Assembly (NCBI RefSeq): GCF_910596095.1
Contig: NC_056545.1
Location: 22,219,067-22,283,066, forward strand
Direction of reading: 5' to 3'
From: Thunnus maccoyii
Taxonomy: Eukaryota; Chordata; Actinopteri; Scombriformes; Scombridae
Length of the DNA: 64,000 nucleotides
Under the pieces are notes generated by a model. It saw only the letters and a program-made list of their open reading frames with translations. It was not told the origin of the DNA and ran no database searches. A program made the position numbers and the translations under genes. Shown one piece after another: positions 55,711-64,000 of the stretch. Position 1 is the first letter of the stretch, and each line of letters starts with the position of its first letter.

Positions 55711-57300
55711 TTACAGGATAGTTGTGCGGTTGTGATTCGCCATCATCATGGCCCGTTTCAGCTGCTCGTATGTCACAAACATCACCACATTCCAGGAGCC
55801 CAGACGTAAGAACGACGGCATGAACCTGAAGAGCACAAACACAGAAAAACAGCACGATTTTTTGCAATCCATTCAAAATAACAGCAGTCATTTTGTTTAC
55901 ACACATTAGCTCTCCTTCCCCTCCTCTATAAATATTTCATTTATAACCTCATTAAATGTCTCAGTTAATGCTTACCCCTTATAAAAGGCAAATGGTCCCT
56001 CTTTGGTCATCATGGCAACAGCACAGTTGAGGACGCTGCTGTACTGGCCGAGGGCCGAGTTCATGTATCTTGTCTTGACCACGTCGACTGGAGAGGCAAT
56101 CACTGTTGTGCATAACCCTGCACCGAAGGCTGATACAAAGTGGCAGGGCAGATTGTCTGTGGAGTAAAGGCGTTTGAGTTGAGATACTGCTCCAAAGTGA
56201 GAGACAGTGTAGCTATATATCAAGCCTCTGGATCTTGTTGTACTGAAGCCATTGTTTTACCTGTCAGGGGAGTGGACTTAAGAAGTGTATCCTTGATGAA
56301 GTCATATGTCACCAGTTCAGTGCAGTTAACAATTGCATTACGTGCAATGTTTGGACCTGTACCTGCATGACAGTGATATAAGTACATAAACATATTTACT
56401 ATAAGAAATTAAAAGGATATGCTTCAAGAGATGCATATTCGTGTTAAACTCAAACTACCTCTCCACAGGCCATGAATGCCCTCTTCCTTAGCAATGGTCT
56501 TGTAAGCCTCAATGGTGCTACAATAGCGTCTGGCGTGCCCAGGAGACCTCGCCTGGGCCTGGAAGCGGACTTTCACCACATCTGTAGGCTGAGCAAAAGC
56601 AACCGCCATGGCACCAGTGGTACATCCAGCAAGCAGCCGACTGCCGATACCTACATCTGAACAAAAGAGGAGAGAGATGTCAGACCTCATAGGTGCAGCT
56701 AGATAAACAACTAGATAAACAATTAGGATACATTCATAGAGACTCACGATCAGAGCCTTTGGTGTAGAACTGTTTTACAGAGTCGTAGAGACCGATGCGG
56801 ACAGAGGCAAAGCTCATCTGCCTCTGGAGTCCTGCCACCAGTCCACTGTAAAGGCTTCTGGGCCCTTCTGTACGCACCATGGTGGTGATGGTGCCAAACA
56901 CTCCACGATATTTCACTGTAGACCCTCTGTCTGCAGCTGCAGAGCCCACAGCCTCCCCTTGGATCTGTGTGGGTTAAAATAATGTAATGGAGATCAGTTA
57001 AGGATAAGAAAGTGATACATAACATGTTTTAAAGATACACGTTTGTTTAATGAATATGAAATGCATGTTATGAATATTTCACATGCAGTATATTTGAATA
57101 TGTGCACATACAGTATCAGAAGTTGTTGATGGGAAATAATTTTTAATATCTGAATCTGCAAAGAGCTTGGATACCTGCAGCCGCACTTTGGCTGTGTCCA
57201 GAGGAAAAGTGAGCAGGTCAGCAAAGCATGCTGCAGTTCCTGCTCCTACAAACTTCACAGCTGCTGATGGAGGCACATCTGCAGGTCCAAATCCAACCAT
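55711..57300 (-). CDS. ucp2: Uncoupling protein 2, mitochondrial carrier
   Basis: Inner-membrane anion carrier of the SLC25 family that lowers proton-motive force or exports C4 metabolites. Exons are 57300-57175, 56964-56748, 56656-56459, 56362-56261, 56156-55976 and 55825-55711, totalling 939 bases or 312 residues. It has three mitochondrial-carrier repeats with signatures FPLDTAKVR (residues 32-40), [13 protein letters not shown] and [13 protein letters not shown]. The UCP-specific [20 protein letters not shown] and [19 protein letters not shown] are present. The start [17 protein letters not shown] and the position next to dnajb13 mark it as ucp2, as in mammals. The C-terminus NHNRTTIL diverges from the mammalian EAPF end but resembles fish ucp2 in lacking the ucp3-type ESPF. 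Its stop is 200 bases from that of dnajb13, tail to tail. Confidence 0.94.
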
Positions 57301-57650
57301 TTTCCAGAATTATTTTAAGTAATATAAAAACTGAAGAGTGTAGCCTATTAACAGGACAAGAAGCTCCTCAAAAATCTGAAAAAGATAGACCCCAAAACAC
57401 ATTCCATAAAATTTATGTAATGTGAAATGGCATCTCTGCAAAGTCAGCACACAAGAATCATAACCTGCAAGGCAGGAGAACATAGTTTATTCTATGGATC
57501 TGCTTTTTTTTTACTTGATCCTAACTAGTGATGTTAGTGATGCTAAATGAAAGGCAGCTGTTCAGTACATTCTGTGCAGACAGGGAAGGGCTGCCAGACC
57601 TCACAGTCACATGAATGAAAAAAATCTGAACATTGATTATTCATTCTCAC

Positions 57651-57802
57651 CTTTATTGGAGGAGTTTAGGACCAAAAACATTCAAGATCAGGATTCTCTA
57701 AAGGCGTCCCTCTGGCTGAATATTGTCCCAGCTGTAAATTGGTTTCCTTTTTTTTCCATAGAAAATGTTTCAAAAATGAGCCTTAAAATCATGCTCCAAA
57801 TC
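57651..57802 (-). other. ucp2: Predicted non-coding exon 2 of ucp2 with an upstream ORF
   Basis: Acceptor CTCTCTTTTTCAG|GATTTGG at 57803 and donor AAAG|GTGAGA at 57651/57650 define a 152-base exon. Inside it, 57792-57688 is a complete ORF of 34 codons plus TGA (starting MILRLIFETFSMEKK, ending FSQRDAFRES), upstream of and separate from the main start. Mammalian UCP2 has a translation-inhibiting uORF of about this size in its non-coding exon 2 (established knowledge), so the position fits. The exon itself is predicted from splice signals only. Confidence 0.6.
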
Positions 57803-58019
57803 CTGAAAAAGAGAGAAACACGGTCAAAAACAACACTACAGTCGAACAGTATCGACAATAATAAAAACATCCAAAGAAACGTAATTACAAAGAGTTTGGT
57901 TGAACCGTGATTTGATGTGTAGAAGTTGAGATGCCTGGTAAAATGCCTCTGGAAGTGACAATAGCCAAATGAACCAGTGAGAGGAAAGGATACAGTAGTG
58001 TGTGGAAGAGCAGCCTCTT

Positions 58020-58027
58020 TAAATACT
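58020..58027 (-). promoter_or_regulatory. Possible TATA-like box of ucp2
   Basis: TATTTAAA on the minus strand, about 220 bases upstream of the predicted uORF exon. If used, transcription would start near 57993 with a short first exon ending perhaps at the GTAATT near 57891. Weak evidence. Confidence 0.25.
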
Positions 58028-58029
58028 GC

Positions 58030-59680
58030 CATGACGTTGTTACATCATGGCATGGCATGTGTTGCTAGTGGGGCCCCACCTCCACTATATCTATAAGGGT
58101 TGTCAACTGGTCTGATGGGCAGAACATTATAAACCTGCTTGTGTGTTTGCAATTTTTTAATGAAGAAATTGTAGAACATGATGTGTTATCTTGACTTAGT
58201 AATCAAGCCCCCTCCCTCTTTTGTCCTCAAGATTTACAACAATGTCAGAACAGACATAAAAAACAGCATTGTCATAGAATATACTGTCTACTGAGAGTGG
58301 ACTAAATGTTCCATTACAAAACTATATTATCTAGTTTGCTGAAACTCTACTTATCTTCCTATATGGTACAGATAGCACAGACTTGAGCAAATGCTGAGTC
58401 ATGCTGAAAATACAAGAACACCGTACACCCCACGTGAAATTAGATCCGTATGTTCAGACCCATTAACATCCCCCTGCTGGTTTTTGTTCAAAACGATGTG
58501 TTCTCACAACATGTTGTTCCTGTGCTCACTGATGGGGTGCTAGTTTGAAAATTACTGTTAATGAAGTCTCTGTACAGCTAACAAAAACAGATAAGTTTTC
58601 GGGATAAATTCACAAACAGTATTATATATATATATCTGAACAGTAGTGTGTTTCCTTGATGGGGTTCTGTAAAGCAATTATTAGTTAAAGGATGGTGTAT
58701 TTGTTGAGTCATATATACATAGAATATCAAAACATGGAATGTAAGCTGCAAAGTTATGAGTGAGCTCTTGGGTACATGTTGGCCTACATGCAGTATCTGT
58801 ATGATGGCCTGTGTAATGCCTGTGTCACGGTTTATCTGACTGACCCAAGTGTGAAACTGCAGCATCAGGAGCAGGTGATTCTGGAAATATTCCAGGCCTG
58901 GGGAAGGCCTTCTAAACAAAACTATATTTATTCAGAGGCCCAATGCAAGAGGAGAACTCTACTTTCTTTCAGTCAGAAGCTCATTTCACAGCTCTGCTCT
59001 CAGGCTACTGTTTGCTGAGGTGTTTGGATGTGTGGGATTTTTGCTTGACAAATGCACATTTTACAATCATATCTTGCTGTCCACTGTATTTCCAAAATCA
59101 AAAGGTCAGAAAAATTATATTTTTCAAAAAATATGAATATGAAATATGAATAGAAAGCGTTTACTCGTTGGGGACAAACTGGGTTCACCATCTTACCTTA
59201 ATCATCAAATTATAAGATGTGAAATAAATCCTGTCACATTTGCCCCAAACACTTTAAGATGGTATATATACACAATTAATTTCTGCCAAGTAAACTTAAT
59301 ACTACACCTTATAAAAAACTACTCTCCAGAGACTGAAAATTTTCATTTCTAAACAAACAACAGTAGCCATTGCCCTCAGGACGAAGCACTCATATCAGGC
59401 TGAGGATACACACACATAACACTGAGATGAGATTTGTTGACAATAACAAAAATGTAATCGCCAGACTTATCCTTTAAACACTGAGCATGTCCCAACAACC
59501 AAGGTGTTCAACTTGCTGTAAACAGCTAATTTATTGCTCCACTTCAGTAACTCTCTGATCTTTTGATTCTTTTCAGTCACACTATATAAACTGTAGGTTG
59601 GTTGATGTAACATGTTCTATCAAAGGTACAGCAAGATTCAATAATGGACAAATATAAAGAATTGTTGCAGTCATTCATTT
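58030..59680. other. Spacer between ucp2 and ucp3
   Basis: AT-rich with a short TA run near 58622-58635. No gene or classified repeat is recognised. Confidence 0.5.
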
Positions 59681-59685
59681 TGGCA

Positions 59686-60459
59686 TTTATTTATCATTAT
59701 GTACAGCATATTTACAAGTTATCGACCAGCAATAAATCATACTATTTACATACACAGACACATGTTATCCTATAAACTTCTGGCCATATGCACCACAAAC
59801 ACTGGTAAACTAAATTGCAAATTGTAAACAGTCTACAATAAAATGGTCACTATTTAAGCCTGTGTTGCCAGACTCAATCTGTCCACTGCTTTCATGGAAA
59901 CATACCCTAAATAACAAATAACATTATGCTATCACATTATCCATACAGTCCAGTTCAGTCTTGTAAACATGAACATCCATCTTCAAAGCTCAGAGCCAGC
60001 TGATCAAGATTTTTGATATACATATGTGAATAAGCAATAAAGCATGACTTTCTGGAATTACCCTTTCACCTCCATTTCACATCCATCATTTAAGCCTGAA
60101 GGAGCATTTCTTTATAGAAGTGCACAACATTAGAGAGTTTAAAATGCCCCTTTACACTTGAATACTCCTGCCAGCATTGTAACAATACCAACAGAGTCAA
60201 TGTACATTTAGGAATCAGTAGACAAACTCCCGTCACGATGAAGAGTCTTTGTAAATAACATGTGAGCTCTCTCCACCTCTGAGCTGCTATACTGATAGTG
60301 TGACCAAAGGCCTCTCAAACCTTTTGAAGCTCTCCTTTGGGCCTCCACTTGCGGGTGTCATATTCCAACCTATAAAAGCATGGGTCATCACTGGTCATCA
60401 CTGCACCATAGTGAAGGCTATTTTCTTGTGTCTGTGCATTTCTGTCTGAAAAGCTGCGG
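59686..60459 (-). other. ucp3: Probable 3' UTR of ucp3
   Basis: No stop-free coding continuation follows the TGA at 60462-60460. The first good minus-strand AATAAA lies at 59691-59686, giving a 3' UTR of about 0.8 kb. Confidence 0.5.
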
Positions 60460-61890
60460 TCAAAATGGCGACTCCCAGTACTGTGTTGCCCTGGTCATAC
60501 CCCGTTTGATTTGTTCGTATGTCACAAACATCACAATGTTCCAGGAGCCCAGTCGCAGGAAAGAGGGCATGAACCTAAAGCAGAAAAATGATATAAATTT
60601 AAAGAAGGGTCCCAAACAAGTTATTTTATTTGGTATTTGTTTGGTTCACTGTCATGTGGCTAACAAGACATGTGTTTACCCTTTATAGAAGGCTGTGGGT
60701 CCTTCATGCCTCAGCATGTTGAGTGCACAGTTGATAGCGCTGTTGTACTGGCCAGAATGTGAATTCATGTACCGTGTTTTGACTACATCCACAGGGGAAG
60801 CCACAATTGTTGTGCAGAAGCCTGCACTAAAGGCAGCAGTGAAGTGGCACGGCAGGTTGTCTGGAGGGGAACAGAAGCAACGTCACATCCTTCTACAATA
60901 ATTCATATTTTGGAATCTCTGCAATCATTTGTTTGCTTTTAAACCTCACCTGTCATTATGTCATACTTCAAGATGACTTCTTTGATCAAGTCATAGGTCA
61001 CCAGCTCTGCACAGTTTACAATGGCATTACGGGTGATGTTGGGCATGCAACCTGGAAGAAAAGCAACAAGGGGAGAGGATGGTTACTTCAAAACCAGGGG
61101 AGGGATTTTTTATGATAAGTGATAAAATGTATGTAAATATTTGAAGTAAAAATGGCAAGCACCTTTCCAAAGGCCCCGTACCCCTTCATCTCGGGCAATT
61201 GTCTTGTAGGCATCCAAGGTGCCGTTGTATCTCCTCACACCATCAGCCAGTCGTACCTGGGCTTGGAAACGTACCTTCACCACATCTGTTGGTTGTGCAA
61301 AAGCCACAGCCATGGCTCCAGTTGTACAACCTGCCATGAGCCGAGTAACAATCCCAGCACCTGTGCAACATGTATATTTGTCACAATGAGGAAGTTGGAG
61401 AGAAACCACGTTGTTCATGTAAGACAATGAGGTTATGCAACTCACTATCAGTGCCTCGAGTGTAGAATTGCTTCATAGAGTCATAAAGTCCAATTCGGAC
61501 AGAGGCAAAGCTCATCTGTCTCTGGAGTCCTGCCACCAGTCCATTGTAAAGACTCCGGGGCCCCTCTGTGCGCACCATAGTGGCAATGGTGCCAAACACT
61601 CCACGATACTTCTTTGCACTCGCCCCTTTCTCAGCCTCTCCCTGAATCTGGGCAACAAGATGATATTCAAAGATTCTTAGCAGCAGGTTAAAAAAAGGCT
61701 GAAGACTAAAATCGGATTTGAAAGATAAAATGTGCCAAGTCTTCTAAAACAATGCGCATCTAACCTGTAGTCTAACTTTGGCAGTGTCCAGTGGAAAAGT
61801 GACGAGGTCAGCAATGCAAGCTGCGGTGCCCGCTCCGAAGAACTTAACTGCTGCGGAGGGCACCAAGTCTTTGGGTTTCATGCCAGCCAT
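60460..61890 (-). CDS. ucp3: Uncoupling protein 3, mitochondrial carrier
   Basis: SLC25-family inner-membrane carrier, in mammals mostly in muscle. Exons are 61890-61765, 61647-61446, 61360-61163, 61051-60950, 60860-60680 and 60574-60460, totalling 924 bases or 307 residues. Five of the six exon lengths (126, 198, 102, 181, 115) equal those of the neighbouring ucp2; only exon 2 is shorter, by 15 bases. Signatures [18 protein letters not shown] and SPVDVVKTR are intact, as are [20 protein letters not shown] and [11 protein letters not shown]. The end WESPF matches the mammalian UCP3 terminus (RESPF) and [17 protein letters not shown] is ucp3-like, which separates it from ucp2. Start at [18 protein letters not shown]. 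It lies upstream of ucp2 in the same orientation, as in mammals. Confidence 0.93.
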
Positions 61891-62185
61891 TGCTACACCT
61901 GAGCTGATGACACAAATGGAAAAGTCTGCACTTAATGCTCTTTGCCCAGGACTGCTGTGCACCATATATAGCACCACACACACCAAAGAAGACCATTACT
62001 CAACTCAACAAGACAAACACTCAAAATATAACTTCAAATTTTATTTTTCCATGATGACACTTAAGCATTTTTGTTTGAACTGATTATAACATCCAACTGT
62101 GGTCAAACCTAAGTGTATAAGTAGTGTTGAGTGTACTAGATGTATTAATAACATTTGTGGTGCTCATACTGAACATTCAGCATAC

Positions 62186-62318
62186 CTGCAAGAGAGGATT
62201 TAAAAAGAGCTTCAAGTTTTCTCGGGAAGCAAACTATTCTTTGTAAGTAGTTCTGCTGTGGGAATGTCTTGGGCCATAAACTGTGTTCGAAGTGAGCCAG
62301 CCAGCACAACACCTCTCC
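62186..62318 (-). other. ucp3: Predicted non-coding exon 2 of ucp3 with an upstream ORF
   Basis: Acceptor TTTTTTTCAG|GGAGAGG at 62319 and donor GCAG|GTATGC at 62186/62185 bound 133 bases. A 21-codon ORF with stop (62277-62212) begins MAQDIPTAELL. Like the ucp2 exon, it lies directly upstream of the start-codon exon. Prediction rests on splice signals and position. Confidence 0.55.
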
Positions 62319-62594
62319 CTGAAAAAAACAAGCATTTATCATTTACTTGTGATCCAAAAAGAATCTGTATTATAGGTTTCATGTATTTCATAGTGGTTTT
62401 ATTTGTATAATGGCTGACTGATATATTACACTTGAATGAAAAGGTACAAGAAACAATCATCAAAACATTTTAAATATTTTAAACATTTAGATATTTATTG
62501 TTAATATTTTAATCAACTACTTCAATATAAAATAACATAGTTTGAGTCTAAAACACATGAAAAAACACACTTTTGTTTTGATGTAAAAGTTTAC

Positions 62595-62693
62595 CTAAAT
62601 GTTCTCCAGGAAAGTTATAATCCAGGACAGTGAAGAGTATTTACAATCCTTTAAGTCATCCCGTTAGTGTCCTCGTCTCATGCTGTGTGCTCA
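62595..62693 (-). other. ucp3: Predicted non-coding exon 1 of ucp3
   Basis: Donor TTTAG|GTAAAC at 62595/62594. The 5' end is set about 30 bases below the TATA box at 62727-62721. It contains a five-codon ORF (ATG AGA CGA GGA CAC TAA). Inference from signals. Confidence 0.5.
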
Positions 62694-62720
62694 CTGCGCT
62701 ACTGTTGAAGTGGCTCCTAA

Positions 62721-62727
62721 ATTTATA
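62721..62727 (-). promoter_or_regulatory. TATA box of ucp3
   Basis: TATAAAT on the minus strand in the context GCCTATAAATTTAGG, correctly spaced from the predicted first exon. Confidence 0.55.
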
Positions 62728-62729
62728 GG

Positions 62730-63699
62730 CACCTTTTGCACATGACTACAGTGTAGGCTGACAAGTTTTACACACCTGTCATGTGAACCTCATCATGTTT
62801 ACCAGAGTCTGTGAGACACAGACGGACATTTGAGCCCTTGTTGATGTGCGCCTATCAGTGTCCTTATGGCAGCCTGGTGTGCACTCATGTAAACATTTTG
62901 AATATTTTCTTGTCATTTTAAAGTTATTTTAACTTACACTTATTTGCTCAGATTATCATAAATATATTTATGTCAAGGTTAAATCTTAACGTTTTGAGTT
63001 CACATAAAAATTCATATTTAACCGGCTCATATTTCTACACTGACTTCCAGGAGCATGCCTCATGTTTCTAGTGGTTGATACTGTGTCCACAGCCAATCAG
63101 AGTGAGAGGCCTGTCTGGATTCCAGGGGTGTTTTCATGGGGCATTGGCTGTGGTGAATAACATTTGCTCTATATCCGTTTTTCAATGTTAGCGCCCCACA
63201 ACAAAATGCAAAACTAGTTCAGGAGTTTTAGGAATTCCCTCACACCCCTCCTCCCTGCAAGTAATAAAGTTTGAAATGTTCTGGGCCTAGGAACCGCCAT
63301 GCTTTTCAGCCAATCCATACGATGAACAAGGGTGGGTGGATGCACATAGCATCTGTAAGCAATCAGTCAAGCCATTAGCATCTGTACAGGCAATCACCCA
63401 AAGAACCGGACACTGAATGGAAAGTGTTAAGAGAGGGGCGTCACTTTATTGGCAGAGTGTTGGAGTCTTGAGTGGACATGCCTCCATACATGTGACTTTC
63501 CACATCAGCTCCAGGTCATGGCCCCAGAAAACTTACGTCACGTCACGCGGTTGACTCTGCAAAATGTTCTCTCTAAATATCAACTATTTCACCTGCTGAT
63601 ACATGTGCCAAGATGTTACATTCCAAAAACTGTACTTCTTATCCTTTACTTTTTAACGTTCGCCTCCAGTTTTTTTTTGTTGTTTTTGTTTGTTTTTTT
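62730..63699. other. Upstream flank of ucp3
   Basis: No gene recognised. It should contain ucp3 regulatory sequence. Confidence 0.4.
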
Positions 63700-63860
63700 T
63701 TTACCATAAATGGACTGCACTTAAATTGTGCCTTTCTAGTCTTCTGACCACTCAAAGCGCTTTCACACTACAAGCCACATTCACCCATTCACACATATAT
63801 TCGTACCTTGATGGCAGGCTGCCATGCAAGTTGCCGTCCTGCACATCAGTAGGACTGTAT
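63700..63860 (+). repeat. Common teleost dispersed repeat ('taaatggactgcactt')
   Basis: TAAATGGACTGCACTTAAAT, CTTTCTAGTCTTCTGACCAC, TCAAAGCGCTTTCACACTAC and CATTCACCCATTCACAC follow in the order of a very frequent fish repeat that I recognise from general knowledge. The copy stops after CCTGCACATCAGTAGGA. Class unknown to me. Confidence 0.65.
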
Positions 63861-64000
63861 ACTGCTGTTTTATCTTTTTGTCTTTATATTGTACTGTGCA
63901 TATCTTCAATAATGGATAGACTTATGACATGTTTCCCAAAACTCTTGAGGTTTGGCCTATGACACATTTCCACAATTTACAGTATTTCCAACAATGAAGT

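Overview
The window is nuclear DNA from a teleost fish, most likely a spiny-rayed (percomorph) species. All coding sequence lies in split vertebrate genes with GT-AG introns. The encoded proteins match the fish forms of transgelin, a connexin-36-family gap-junction protein, Rab6A, DNAJB13, UCP2 and UCP3. The spacers carry short inverted-repeat DNA transposons, a 5S-derived SINE and GT/CA and GATA microsatellites typical of percomorph genomes. The rab6a - dnajb13 - ucp2 - ucp3 cluster matches the human 11q13.4 neighbourhood (RAB6A, DNAJB13, UCP2, UCP3), so the block is conserved vertebrate synteny.

Layout: (1) 265-1188, minus: tagln, four coding exons, with a possible non-coding first exon near 4.6 kb. 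(2) 4.7-17.9 kb: gene-free spacer with one large, old inverted-repeat element (6125-7418). (3) 17943-35906, minus: a Cx36-type connexin of two coding exons; the 71-base first exon lies 17 kb from the main exon, and the intron is rich in repeats. (4) 36-42 kb: a long pyrimidine-rich stretch upstream of the connexin, a 5S-derived SINE, another mobile repeat and a GATA microsatellite. (5) 42418-50145, plus: rab6a, complete at 208 residues, with an extra duplicated exon. (6) 52714-55510, plus: dnajb13, complete at 315 residues, with a promoter containing a mini-transposon and a perfect RFX X-box. (7) 55711-57300 and 60460-61890, minus: ucp2 and ucp3 in tandem, with matching exon structure and upstream non-coding exons that carry short upstream ORFs.

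The genes are independent eukaryotic units, not an operon. The only likely shared logic is chromatin or regulatory co-location, plus the ucp2/ucp3 tandem duplication and the tail-to-tail dnajb13/ucp2 pair whose stop codons are 200 bases apart.

The most interesting observation is in rab6a. Two consecutive exons of exactly 94 bases (47507-47600 and 48050-48143) encode alternative versions of residues 135-165, which include the G5 SAK nucleotide-binding motif. Only a transcript using exactly one of them stays in frame, so they look like mutually exclusive exons; the second version resembles Rab6B at several positions. Coordinates and splice sites were read by eye; no alignment or database search was run.
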